Counted from the stretch's first letter, positions 45,540 through 55,899 are shown. The stretch: 64,000 nt of DNA from Spirometra erinaceieuropaei (GCA_902702965.1 CACRXP010000736.1:56436-120435), one strand, 5' to 3'. Notes: generated by a model not told the origin, from the sequence alone. Translations and numbers: made by a program.

Positions 45540-45985
45540 TAAACATTGGGAAACCTGTCTTCTCTGCCAGCTAACGATGGCTGGTACTGGGCTGTTGGTT
45601 TCTTATTCTGTCCAGTAGAAAATTTTCCCGACCACTGTTACATGTTTCCTGACATCTTGGTTAGATGTCGACATGTGACATGAACAAGCGACTCGAATGA
45701 CCGATGTTAAATTGCGTCAGTCAGTGAACATCAACTTGCCGATAAGTGCCAAGCTGTGGCCTTCGCTCTTCTCCACCCTTCAGGTTTCGCCAGCGCGAAG
45801 AACGCCGCTGCTCCAGCTGTCCTACGTCGTCAGGTTGCCTTCCGGATTACAGAAATCACCAACATCTCTATCTTCCTGATGGGTTTGATTAATCCCATGC
45901 CTTGCCGCACCGCTTACCTACTTACCCGAAGCACTTACACAAGCTTAAAAGAAGACGAAGGCTCGATCACTGGGACGGTAGATTT
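45540..45985. other. No gene recognised
   Basis: Short spacer with overlapping ORFs and no recognisable domain. Confidence 0.35.
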
Positions 45986-45989
45986 ATTG

Positions 45990-46031
45990 GCCTTGGCTTT
46001 CGAACTCGAACTGGAATTCATCATCAGAGAC
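45990..46031 (-). ncRNA. Hammerhead-ribozyme-like 42-nt motif, copy D (compensatory stem II)
   Basis: Minus strand: GTCT, CTGATGA, T, GAATTC, loop CAGTTC, GAGTTC, GAAA, GCCA, AGGC. Stem II differs in sequence from copies A and B yet all six positions still pair (one G-U); the second pair is A-U where A and B have G-C. The GCCA in place of CGTC removes the U16.1 and C17 needed for cleavage, so this copy is probably inactive. The flanking GATCACTGGGAC and ATTTATTGG blocks match copies A and B. Confidence 0.5.
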
Positions 46032-46034
46032 TGC

Positions 46035-47445
46035 AAGTAAACTTCAGACCAGCAAGCTGCCCCCTTGCATATCCGAAATGGAGGCCACCTTTTTAGTCTC
46101 GTCTGCCAAGCTTTCAATTTCAAACAGTCACTAGTGAAAATAGGTGGGGTGATGATCCTTGTAAGCGGCCGTAATATGTACGAGGCGTTTCTGTTCTCTA
46201 TGATTTATTCAGAATGAGCGGCTAAGCTAACTAACCAGAAGTTCGATTAACCGGAATTCAAGGTACCAAATAACGAGTATGTATGTGTCTAATTTGGACT
46301 AGATGTTGGAACTTTGAAGCTCAAGTGCAATGAAGGTAGTCAGTGGAGTCTCCTAACTGCATGGGAAGCTTAAACCTCAATCTTTGGTTAGGAGGGCAAA
46401 ATAGATTTATCATGCCCTGAATCAGTTGTTAGCACGCATAAACTTTAACTTATCGGTCGCGGCTGCTGACTAGCCTCAGTACGAAATCACTGATTTTCAT
46501 CCATCGGGTAGTCTCAGAGACTTAAACAGTATCTTTTGAACAAACTTCGTACTGGAATTCAACAGAAATATGACAATTAATGCAGGTTGCAGTTTTGTTG
46601 GATCTTTGTCAAAATCACTACGTACGTACAAGAGTAGGGTGCATGGTATGAAAGATGGAAATCAAGAACAGCCTGTCAAAATACACAAATATGAAGGGAT
46701 TTGATGAAGGTAGGTGCAAGGGAATGTCTCACATTTATCTCTTCATCACAGTAGATCTTCGTTTTTTTCATTACGAAGGTTTTCCCCTCCAACCCGGGTT
46801 TACAAATTCATATCACATAAACAGGGGGCGGTGAACTAAATCACTTGGCCCTATATCTCATTCAAATCATAAACGTAGACCATGCGCTGATGCATGGTGT
46901 AGGGGTCTCTCTATATTAATCTTTGTCACAGGCCAGTCAAGGCTGGGCCTGGTGTAGGCTGCTGTCCTTCAGCATGGTTTGGGTTCCTACAAAACGACCA
47001 CCAAACCATTTTTAGCGGTCTTTTCTCCGAGAAACCTCTGGCATTAGATAATCAGCAAAAGATATACCAAACACTGTGAAAATCCAGCATCCGAATTTCT
47101 GCGGTAAGATCGTAAACAATTTACATGGACAGCCGCCTCCCAATAACCTGGAGCTTAATTGTACACGCGCACCAATGTATCTGCCCCCCCCCCCCTCCCC
47201 GAGAAAAACAACTCCGAAAGCGGCGGCGAAGATTACGGAAAAGCGGTCACCTTATTGGCTGAAAAGCGACCAAGCAAACAGTAAGAGAGGCAGGCCGGCA
47301 AAGAAACCCAGGACTGAGACCGAAACTGCACCCAGGTTCTCTACGTTGCCATTCTGCCGGGCACACTTAAAGCTAATTCCAGTAGTTGAGAAGACAAATG
47401 TGAGTACGTTAACTGCGCAGATGGTTCACAGAAGAAATTGCGGTG
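46035..47445. other. No gene recognised
   Basis: Includes a C-run near 47,184-47,196. The open frame entering the TIR element from 47,076 shows no gypsy similarity before 47,520. Confidence 0.4.
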
Positions 47446-47450
47446 ATATT

Positions 47451-48528
47451 TGTAGCAGCCGCTCCAGTCACCCTTTTTTTCCGGCTCCGTTTTGTCGGTC
47501 GATGGCCGCGACAATCGTTGCCAGGCCGCTGACACACAACCAACTACGCCGATTCTTGGGGATGGTGAACTACTATCACCGTTTTCTTCCCCATGGTGCC
47601 ACTATACTGCAGCCTCTCAACAGCCTGTTGATCCACTCCAAGAAGACACTAGTGATGACCGAGGAGGCCGTCAGGTCCTTCAATGACGTCAAGGCCGCAC
47701 TTGCCTGCGCAACATTGCGTGCCTATCCTCGCTCAGATGCTCAGCTAACTCTCATGGCAGATGCTTCCAGCACTGCCGTTGGTGCGTCACTTCAGCAAAC
47801 TGTTAGTGGTGTTCTAGAGCCTCTGGCTTTCTTCTCGAAGAAGCTCAACCCAGCAGAGACTCGCTACAGTGTCTTCAGCCGAGAACTCCTCGCTGTCTAT
47901 CTATCCATCCGGCACTTCCGCCATTTCCTCGATGGTCGTGAATTTGTTGTTCTAACAGATCACAAGCCACTCGTTTTTGCACTGAGGGCCTCTCCCGATC
48001 GATACTCGCCCCGTGAAATTCGTCATCTAGACTTCATCTCACAGTTTTCCTGCGGCATCCAACATGTCCACGGTAAGGAAAATGTGGTTGCTGATGCTCT
48101 TTCAAGAATCGAGATGGCTTCCGTCATAGCAGACGCCATAGACTTCACGCTCATGGCTGAGGCTCAACGATCGGATGGCGAACTCCCCCAATACCGCCAC
48201 GAGGACTCTTCTTAACGCCTTCAAGATGTCCCCCTTCCCACTGGCACTGGCACCATAACGTGCGACCTTTTTACCGAACACGAACGTCCTTTTGTTCCAG
48301 CAACTTTACGACGACGAATGTTCAACGCTCTTCACAATCTATCCCACCCTGGAGTCCGGGCGACAGTGAAACTCATCACTGACCGATTCGTCTGGCCCAA
48401 CATCAACCGGGATGTACGGCGTTGGACCCGATCCTGTCTATTGTGTCAGCGGCCTGGCAACGATTGTCGCGGCCATCGACCGACAAAACGGAGCCGGAGA
48501 AAAAGGGGGGACTGGAGCGACTGCTACA
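47451..48528. mobile_element. TIR element carrying a Ty3/gypsy pol fragment
   Basis: Left inverted repeat 47,451-47,536 (86 bp) and right inverted repeat 48,442-48,528 (87 bp) are near-identical reverse complements starting TGTAGCAG and ending CTGCTACA; differences are confined to about four substitutions and a 1-nt length change near the C/T run. TATT directly flanks both ends (47,447-47,450 and 48,529-48,532), a candidate 4-bp target-site duplication. The 905-bp interior is Ty3/gypsy coding sequence and contains no transposase. It is read as a non-autonomous DNA transposon that captured retrotransposon sequence. The alternative is two inverted insertions of one short repeat either side of a gypsy relic. 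Confidence 0.65.
47521..48440 (+). pseudogene. Ty3/gypsy pol fragment: RT end, RNase H, integrase zinc-binding domain
   Basis: One plus-strand frame runs from the end of the reverse transcriptase (LRRFLGMVNYYHRFLP) through a complete RNase H domain to the start of integrase. RNase H shows its expected acidic residues in order: LMADASS, SRELLAVY, VLTDHKPL and VADALSR. A single TAA at 48,213-48,215 interrupts the frame; beyond it the same frame continues through FNALHNLSHPGVRATVKL and SCLLCQR, the HHCC zinc finger of integrase. Upstream RT catalytic blocks and the integrase core are absent because the inverted repeats cut the gene on both sides. The frame is unusually clean for this window, so insertion is recent. 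An open frame extends 5' to 47,076 through the left TIR by chance. Confidence 0.85.
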
Positions 48529-48534
48529 TATTCA

Positions 48535-49065
48535 CTTGGTCTGAACGAGCTGCTTCGCCCTGCTTCTTGCAATAGTCTCCTGTGACTTTCGGTGTTCATA
48601 TTATACTAATAACTGACTTAATCACTGACTGTAAATGCTGGTAAAACGAATTTATTTCGAGATAGTTGAGCATTTAAAGAAAGAGCATCTAAACACAATG
48701 GCCGGAAGACAGGCGAAAAATTCCTATTTGGGCTGAGCGATACCACGAGCCCTTGTTTTTCCTAAACAGAGGCTTCTCAAAGATAGACTGACTCCTTTTC
48801 GTTTCGAATGTTTGGAGACTAATGCTATAGCATTTATTTGGCAAATACCACTTTCGGACACACTGTCTTCTATCATAGCTCTTAGTTAGAAATAGCAATC
48901 CTCGCACTGAGATTGGCACCCTTTTGGGAGACGACCACTATGGACCGGCCAGGGACTGAATAACGGTGGTGAGCCGTAGAAACTAGTAACTGCATCAGGC
49001 GTATTCGGTGTTCTCTTTCTGCTATTCATGCCACCGACTGGACACTAAACCGATGCGGGTAAACG
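48535..49065. other. No gene recognised
   Basis: Short spacer. No supported ORF or repeat. Confidence 0.35.
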
Positions 49066-49069
49066 ACAG

Positions 49070-49520
49070 TTCGTCCGTCGATTTCGACGATGACCACCGT
49101 GTGCCCCACAGACTGCATTGTGGGAGCAGGGACGGTGACTTACGCAGGGGTTTATAGTGCCAGTAGACTTGCGTAGCATCTACCTACACTCTCTCCTCCT
49201 CCCCCGCCTGGGCCCGGTGTCAAGACAGAGTCAAGAAGACCGGAGACGGGGGAGGCCGCAGGTGGATGGCTTGGACGGGTCTTCGCCTTGGCGCTCCACT
49301 CCGCACCCCTGGTCCACACACCAAGACCAGGATTTTGACCAGAAAACAATTGGGTGGAGGCAGTGGTCCAGTTGTGCGACGAATGCCGACAACAGGGTCC
49401 GCCAGCGCACCCCGCAAATGTTGGCATTTGTTATTACGCAAAGATAACGCCTGCCAGAGTCCGGTGTGGCCCCCGTGTTGGTCCAGCGCATCTAACACGT
49501 GGCCCGTTTGGAGGGCATGC
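49070..49520 (+). repeat. R430 dispersed repeat, full-length copy
   Basis: Same block order as 43,823-44,263 (CCACCGTGTGCCCCACAG, GACGGTGACTTACGCAGGGG, TCAAGACAGAGTCAAGAAG, GCCTTGGCGCTCCACTCC, AATGTTGGCATTTGTTATT, GTTGGTCCAGCGCATCTAA). With that copy it is the best-preserved pair. Confidence 0.7.
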
Positions 49521-49923
49521 GGGTAAACACAGCGCATGTGATTAACAGATGAGGTCAAACCTAAAAGTCGAAAGTCCTGTAAAACCGAGGTTCCATTATT
49601 AGTCCCGCGATTCAGTCAGTCATTCTCGGGACTGAATGTGTGGGCGTAAACATTGACATTGGCACATGCTAATCTGGTTGATGTTTTAAATCAGCGGAGG
49701 TCCGTCATCCGGCAACTGATGTCGCTAGCAGGTGTGCATCCAATACAATATTTTTATGTGTAAATGAAATATTCACCAACGGCCAACGGACAGCAAATGT
49801 CGTCACTAGGGTGAGTCATGCAGTATTTGTGCACTAATGACTGTCTGTGGACAGCTCACGCGTATTACGCGGTTATTTCACAAAGCTGATTAAGTTTCGT
49901 CCAAATATTTACATCAACCACTG

Positions 49924-50060
49924 AATGATTTACCATACTAACAGCACAGACATTAGCTGGAGGTCCAGACAAGTGTTTCGCCAATATTCAGCAATTAAAT
50001 TACGCATCTGCGAGGGGTTCGACTCACCAGGGGTCCCCCCCCCCCCATCGTACCTATGTG
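49924..50060 (+). repeat. Family Q fragment
   Basis: Matches 29,522-29,640 (TTACCATAC, ATTAGCTGGAGGTCCAGAC, CTGCGAGGGGTTCGACTCA, then a C-run and GTACC). The poly-C tract at about 50,034-50,046 interrupts the match. Confidence 0.5.
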
Positions 50061-50624
50061 CTTTCTGGCACATAAACTTCAATTTCCATGCTGTCGTGCT
50101 CGGTTCCCAAGGGAGTTACTGTGCTTTCACGGAGCTGATCCTTGGAAAACTTTCGGGCTGAGCTTAAGAAGACTTACTACGAAGGTTTTTCTCAAGATTT
50201 GAACACTGATTTCTGATGAAATCAAAAAGTTCATGAGGTATCGGTATAGTTCCAACGCTGCTGAATGGCCTCTATATACAAATACTACCAGCTCTGCATG
50301 CTGTCAGTGGGGTGATTAGCTCAGACCGGTGTTCTCTTTCATGTCGAGATGCTCACTGCCTCTCATTCATTCCGGTATGTGTTCCGAAGGAAGGTCTGTT
50401 GCATCAAGTAAGGTGTCGCTGGGAAATATCAAAACTCTCCTTTTTCTGCCCTGTTCGGCATTGGTACATAGCAAGACGTCATTTCGATTTTCAAAGTTGG
50501 CGACAGTTTCAGCATTCGTTGACTATGACTGTGATTTTCGGCGTATAGAGGTGAATATTCTAGTTCCAGGAATATGCCGAGTAATGAAAGAAACTGATGG
50601 TGCACTGAGATGGTTAGTTTTTTT

Positions 50625-50672
50625 TATTTGAGCCTTCTAACTTGGAAACGAGTCCATCGTCAGAGATGACAG
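50625..50672 (-). ncRNA. Degenerate hammerhead-like motif 3' of PLE endonuclease
   Basis: On the minus strand, CTGACGATGGACTC is followed by TTAGAAGGCTC, in register with the relics at 478-512 and 19,352-19,398. Stem II cannot form fully. It lies at the 3' edge of a PLE endonuclease remnant on the same strand. Confidence 0.3.
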
Positions 50673-50679
50673 CAGCAGC

Positions 50680-50990
50680 AACAGGGCAAATGGCGCCTGC
50701 ACCGGTCAGCTGCGTTCCCTCCAGAAGCCAGCATTTAATCAAATCCCAGCTCGTTTTGCTCGTGGCTCCAACAGTTGTCTCGGCAGCTGCGAAACTGACC
50801 TCGTAACCGGTCTTGAAGGTGTTGGCGGCCATTCGTAATGATTGGTCACCCCGTTGCACAGCCAGTTTGTGTTCGTGTATGCGCGATCTAACCTTACTTT
50901 TATGTGACCTGTGTGGTCATTAGGACGACCCGGACGTGGGATAAGATACACTACGCCGAGCCGATTGCTGGGTTTGATCGGTTCTTGATC
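50680..50990 (-). pseudogene. Penelope-like element GIY-YIG endonuclease, frameshifted
   Basis: Minus-strand order: a GIY half GVVYLIP near 50,960, a degraded YIG region (NDHTGH), then after a frameshift SRIHEHKLAVQRGDQ, ANTFKTGYEVSF, and WDLIKCWLLEGTQLTGA, matching the layout of the 20.9-kb copy (EH..AVRRGD, GH, SRELLESW). The YIG tyrosine and the Cys knuckle are gone. Dead copy, 5'-truncated. Confidence 0.65.
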
Positions 50991-50999
50991 GTAGTGATG

Positions 51000-51605
51000 C
51001 CGGCTGAGCGTGGTAACTTCGGACCGGTGTGGAACTCCAGCGACTACTTCCACATAAATGTACTCGGGCGCCTCTGAGACGTCTTTTAGACATGACAAGG
51101 AGTGGCATATCGTCGGTGGAGTTTCTGTTTGGGGGCATGGGGGCGACGACGTAGGCATCAGTCTACAAATGCCTTTGGACAGTCAGTCCACGCAAACTGC
51201 TCGCAGGTATATCGATCCGCGCGTGCTTCGTCCTCTGAGTTGCTGCATTGATTCCGAATGCATTTGAAGAGCTTTTTTAAACAGCTTAGTTTGCGGGCCA
51301 CCAGGTGGTTACTGTAAAATCTGGGAGGTTGTGTGGTGCTCATTGTTCCTACCTTCGCCGTTAGGACCTCGCCTGACGAGTACACCAAGAAGGGATAGTA
51401 GTTGCTCTTTCCCTCTTCCCCCGTGGACTATAAATCCAGGAAGAGCCGGTTATGCAAATTTCGCAAGATGTTCCCTGTGGTGACAGAGGCGTCTTATCTT
51501 TAACGGAGATAATAGGCCGGCATAAACTGACCGACAGCGGTTTTATCTAACTCCTAGAGAACCACTTCTGGCTAGATCGCAGTTGGTAGCCAGGAATGGG
51601 GAAGC
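51000..51605. other. No gene recognised
   Basis: Upstream of the PLE endonuclease on its strand. No reverse-transcriptase blocks are readable. Confidence 0.35.
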
Positions 51606-51611
51606 CGACGA

Positions 51612-51900
51612 CGAACTTAACTCTAATCCTAACCTTAACTCTAACCCTAACCTCAACCTTAAACGTTGACCGTCAACCCTAACGGCAACCCTAACCCTAA
51701 CGGAAATCGTAAACGTAACCGTAGCCCTTAGACATACTCGTAACTGAAAGACCTAATAATAATAATACTGAAACGTATTCGTACGCTCAAACCCTAACCG
51801 TAACCCGAAAGCCTAAGCCTAAAGGCATAACCCTAACCCGAAAATCAGAAACCATTAACCGGTACCCTAATCCTAACCTCAAACGTAAAACTGAAGCCAA
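51612..51900. repeat. Interstitial degenerate telomere-like tract (CCCTAA)n
   Basis: About 290 bp of imperfect hexamers of the CCTAAC type (for example CTAACCCTAACCTCAACC and CCTAACCCTAACGG) with drift to CGTAAC and CCGAAA. The C-rich strand is the plus strand. An AATAATAATA interruption lies near 51,756. TTAGGG is the flatworm telomere unit; this is an aged interstitial block or a diverged satellite derived from it. Confidence 0.8.
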
Positions 51901-51904
51901 ATGG

Positions 51905-52665
51905 GTCAGATGTGATTATGGAGCCCCACACAATAGCCCCAGTAAACAAACACCCCTCCCCCCCGCCGCCTGTAATACGGGGCATGGCCACCAACTGCGA
52001 TCTAGCCCCAGTTCTACCACTAAGTCGTAGACTGGGGAATCCACTTAAGTTCCCTCACTCACTTATAAGTTTATCTAACAAAATTAAAGTATGCTTTCTT
52101 GCATAGTTCGAATCGACTGATGAGGTGTCTAAATTTGAGTTGACTCTCAACTTTGCTTCTTTCAATTGTTGCACAGTAGTTGGTGCACCACATCTGGTAG
52201 GATGGATGTGAATCGAGACGCCGCATTGGCATAGGTCCTGACTTTGTCTGACCGGATCCTCCAACCCCGAATGTCTAAAGGAAGAGTGAGATTTTTTGGA
52301 CGGAGATGTTCGAATTACCTTGCAGAAAGTCCATTTTAGAGCACATCCACTCCGACTGTCTTTGCGGCCGTAATGAAAGTTGGTTTACGAGTTTTTGCTG
52401 GACCATAGAATCAGCCCGTTGCTTTCATTTGACTTGCCGCTGCTTTCGTCTCTGTGGTCTGTATCCTTTTTTGTCATCAAGAGGAATCTTGTCCCTCTTG
52501 CCGTAACCCTCTCCGCCCATGACAACGCTTGTTCAGGCTTTGTCAGGGGATGGTTGATTATCTTCTCAAATGATTTCTGTGCTTGATCAGCCCCCTTCCC
52601 TACTTAGAACTCTTTTTCTCAGGATGGAGTTGGAGCCCCAACACGCTCTAGGTACCTCCTCGTCC
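51905..52665. other. No gene recognised
   Basis: Spacer between telomere-like DNA and R430. Short ORFs only. One ambiguous base at 52,669 lies just beyond. Confidence 0.35.
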
Positions 52666-52669
52666 AATN

Positions 52670-52857
52670 GCGGCCTCCCTCGTCTCCGGTCTTCTTGACT
52701 CTGTCTTGACACCGGGCCCAGGCGGGGGAGGAGGAGAGAGTGTAGGTAGATGCAGCGCAAGTCTACTGGCACTATAAACCCCTGCGCAAGTCACCGTCCC
52801 TGCTCCCACCTGCTGTGGGGCACACGGTGGACATCGTCGAAATCGACGGTCGAACTG
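52670..52857 (-). repeat. R430 repeat, 5' half
   Basis: On the minus strand: TTCGACCGTCGATTTCGACG, CACCGTGTGCCCCACAG, GGGTTTATAGTGCCAGTAG, CTACCTACACTCTCTCC and GACAGAGTCAAGAAGACCGG. Very similar to the 49.1-kb copy. It starts just beyond the last LINE-encoded block (52,875) in the same orientation as the LINE, so it may lie in or next to its 3' UTR. Confidence 0.65.
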
Positions 52858-52874
52858 TCGTGTGCTGCATGTGT

Positions 52875-53213
52875 TCATGGGAAGACATATCGTGGCATGG
52901 TCGTCTCTGCGGTAATACGCCGCAGGTTTTTGTGAATGCGTATGCGACCGAATAGGCCCATGCGGCGAGTGAATGTGAGTGGAGAGCGTGGAAAGTGAAG
53001 ACGAATGCGGTGAATGTATCTGGAGCTCCTGACACTGGTGCGCCAGTCGCTGTGCGACGGATTCGCAAGTGACTGACCAGGCCGATGCGTGAGGTGCATG
53101 TGCGATGGAAACGAGGACGAGTTAGGACGAAGTCCACATCGCAGGAGGCGTGGGTGGTGGTTGGTGGGCCTGTAGTGGGCAACCATAATGACCGGTCTGG
53201 CGTCATTGTTCAA
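52875..53213 (-). pseudogene. LINE second and third finger-like motifs
   Basis: In two adjoining minus-strand frames: CTSRIGLVSHLRIRRTATG, then SPLTFTRRMGLFGRIRIH. Each keeps the RIGL/RMGL-x-(S/G)-H/R-(L/I)-RI pattern of the first finger, but the Cys pairs are lost. They show that the intact element had a tandem finger array at its C terminus. Confidence 0.6.
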
Positions 53214-53432
53214 GACCTCGCTGCCTCAAGGTCACTCACCCCTCGCAGCGAGCCGTTCAAGTGGCGCATGGGTAACTGCGGCTGTGCGGGCGCAGGTATG
53301 ACCAAGCTGTCTGTCGTGGGACTTCAGGTCATCGCGTCTGGAACGGCGCACTGCCAATGGGTGAATGACCTTGAGGCAGCGAGGTCTTGAACAATGACGC
53401 CAGACCGGTCATTATGGCTGCCCGCTACAGGC
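53168..53432. repeat. Inverted duplication (74-bp arms) inside LINE 3' part
   Basis: Arms at 53,168-53,241 and 53,359-53,432 are reverse complements at about 90-95 percent by eye (shared core GACCGGTCTGGCGTCATTG); the loop is 117 bp. It lies between the first and second finger coding segments and replaces the spacer expected there. Confidence 0.75.
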
Positions 53433-53559
53433 CTTGGGGATCGTCTTGGTCGACGGCGAGAGTGGGAGCTGCGGTGGCCGTCGTCATCGTCGCCGCGGAG
53501 TTTGTGACAGAGATGATGGACATAGCGATGACCGACGGCGACGATAATTCTGAGCATCG

Positions 53560-54124
53560 GTGGTGAGGGTGAGCGCCGGATATGTCTAGCGAGGCCAATC
53601 CGCGCCCAGAATGTTCGCAGACAGCGCGGGCATATAAGGAGGGCTTGGGTGTTGGCGTTGCGGATCAGGGACGTCTGGCACTTGCGAGATTCCCTTTTGT
53701 CATTGGCAGCAGCGATCCGGTTGGCTTTGTATTTGACCGATCCAGTCTTTACTGCTCTCCTCCAGGCCAGCTGGTTCCGCGTGAGGTCTTCCCAAGTATT
53801 AGGATTTATTTGTAGCCGCTTCAAGGAATTCTTCGGGGTATCCTTGTACCGGCGGGTTTGGACTGCTTTTCGACGGTCACCAATGGCGGCATCTCCATAG
53901 AAGACTTGTTTTGGTTGGCGCTCGTCGGACATCCTCACGAGATGGCCGCTCCAGCATAGTTGCAGCCGTCCCAGCATGACGTGGATGCGGACGTTTCCGG
54001 TGCCGCCCAAGACCGCCGTGTGCGGGATCCTGTAGTGTACCCCAGCCTTAGTATCCGTCGGAGAAATCTGAGGAGGAAGTGATCGAGTTTCCGCGCTTGC
54101 AGACCGTCCAGGTCTCCACACCAT
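53560..54124 (-). pseudogene. LINE C-terminal region with zinc-finger-like motif
   Basis: Continuous minus-strand frame after the RT: LQLCWSGHLVRMSDERQPKQ, RRYKDTPKNSLKRLQI, WEDLTRNQLAWRRAV, YKANRIAAAN, then LICPRCLRTFWARIGLARHI at about 53,635-53,570. The last is a C2H2-type finger with both Cys and the first His; the final ligand is missing. Such a finger at the end of a LINE ORF is probably a nucleic-acid-binding tail. Downstream the frame runs into the inverted duplication. Confidence 0.75.
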
Positions 54125-54136
54125 ACAGCAGCGTCC

Positions 54137-55850
54137 TCAAGATGATGGATTCGCACATCTTGCATTTGTCTTCTGATGGAGACCGTGGCGATTCCATACA
54201 GAGTCCCGCAACTGGCCAACGACTTGGCAGGCTTTGGAGATCCGGTGATCCACTTCGTCGTCGATTTTGATTCGGCGTGAGAGTGCACTGCCACAACAGG
54301 CGAAGTTGCCCGCGGTTATCAGGTGGGTGCCGTTGACGTTCATGTCTGGAGCCCTATGTGCAACATTGGTTGGCGGTTGACGCAAAACCACCGTTTTTCC
54401 CGTGTTCATAGCCAGCCAGAAGTCGGCGCAGCCGGCGGCGACGAGGTCCACACCCCGTTGCACGTCTACGTCTACCAAGATGCTGAACTTGCAGTCGTCA
54501 GCGAAGAGCAGGTCGTGGACATTAATCGTGAGCAGACGCGTTGACGCCTCCGTGCGCCGACTTTTGAGGAGATGGTTGTCGGTCCTGTAGGCGATGCGGA
54601 TGCCGGGGCGCTGGTCAAGGTAGACATCAATCATCGTGTCAGGAATAATGATGCTGAAGATATTGGGAGCGAACATGCAGCCCTGCTTCACCCGGTTGGT
54701 TACTAAAAATGCTTTTGCGAGGGTTTCGTTGTCCGTGACGCGTGCCATCATTTTGTCTTGGAGGTGAAGCACCATGTGCGTGAAATGTTCAGGACAGCCA
54801 AATTTCTGCATGGTTTTCCACAGTCCACCGCGATTCACCGTGTCTTATGCTCTCGTCAAGATCACAAATGTAGTGTAGAGATGGGTCTGCACTTCCTGAC
54901 ACATCTCTCGCAGCTGGCACCGGCGTCGAAGATCACGTCGGTGGTTTCGAGGTTTCGTCGGAAGCCACAGCGATTTCCCAATACAAGCCCCTGTTCGGGA
55001 TGGTCGTTGAGACGGCTGAGAAGGATGCGACCGAAGATCAGCCCGACGATTTTGAGCAGCAAGATCCTCTGGAGTTATCACACAGTTGACGCTTTCCCTT
55101 CCGCTTGTCTCCTCCTTCAAATCCTGTAAACTCGTCCTGGGCACCACATCTTTGGGGATAACGTTCTGAGGTGATCCATCTGCTAGGAGCCGCCGTGCCT
55201 GTTTACTTCAGTCGGAATCGCGTCAGATCTCAGTGTTTTCTTGCTGGAGAGCTGGTGCTAGCCTCGAATGGCTCCCAGGTGAGAAGGCGGCAGATCGAGG
55301 TCGTCATTCGTTTCTGATTGGAGAGGAGGTAGTTGACAGTGGCGTCGGAAATTCTGGGTGAACGATAGAAGACTCTGCTGAAGTGCTCGGCCCAGCACTC
55401 CAGCATTTAAGATTTCTCCGTCAGGAGTGTTGCTCTGTCGGAGCCGAAAAGCGGCGCGGTTTCATTGACTGTGGGGCCATAGACTGTCTTGATTGCTGCT
55501 AAATGGTTCTTTTTTTTCCATTGCGGTCAACATGCCCCTGGATTCCTTGTAAACCATCGAAGCGTCGTGCATCTCTCGCAATCGTTGTTGCACAGGGCGG
55601 CAATAATGGAAGAGGGCCGCTTTGTTTGCGTCGGTTCGATAATCAGTGTAGGCTTTGCACAGCCGGTGCTTTTGGCGAGCAGATTGCGGATGTGTGCGTA
55701 GTTGTTGTCGGACCAGCCCTGATGTTGGCGAAATGTGCGCCCGAAAACACCCAGAACGTTGAAGTGGACGTCGTCCCGTAGTTTGGACCACTGCGTCTCC
55801 ACGGAGGCGTTTTCGCTTGAGGCCGGCATATCTTCCAGTTCTTTGGGCAA
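54137..55850 (-). pseudogene. LINE linker and reverse transcriptase, frameshifted
   Basis: The linker at 55,850-55,527 (WSKLRDDVHFNVLGVFGR, QHQGWSDNNYAHIRNLLA) precedes the RT N-terminal block IVGLIFGRILLSRLNDHPEQ and GFRRNLETTDVIF (55,062-54,862). The longest open stretch, 54,838-54,137 (233 codons), carries NRGGLWKTMQKFGCP, VKQGCMFAPNIF, GIRIAYRTD and the catalytic LLFADDCK (FADD at about 54,494-54,505), followed by MNTGKTVVLRQPP. Catalytic aspartates are intact in this stretch, but a frame change near 54,840 separates it from the upstream blocks. Confidence 0.8.
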
Positions 55851-55899
55851 CCGATTACTGAAATCACAACAGCATTTAACTTTCCTGGTGGTCGCTTAT

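Noticed and set aside
47076..47520. N-terminal extension of the gypsy open frame as a genuine fusion protein
   Set aside because: The extension crosses host sequence and the inverted repeat with no similarity to gypsy proteins; the frame is open by chance.
43823..49520. R430 ORFs as a conserved small protein
   Set aside because: Copies are open in different frames on both strands, and the similarity is at DNA level with no consistent reading frame.
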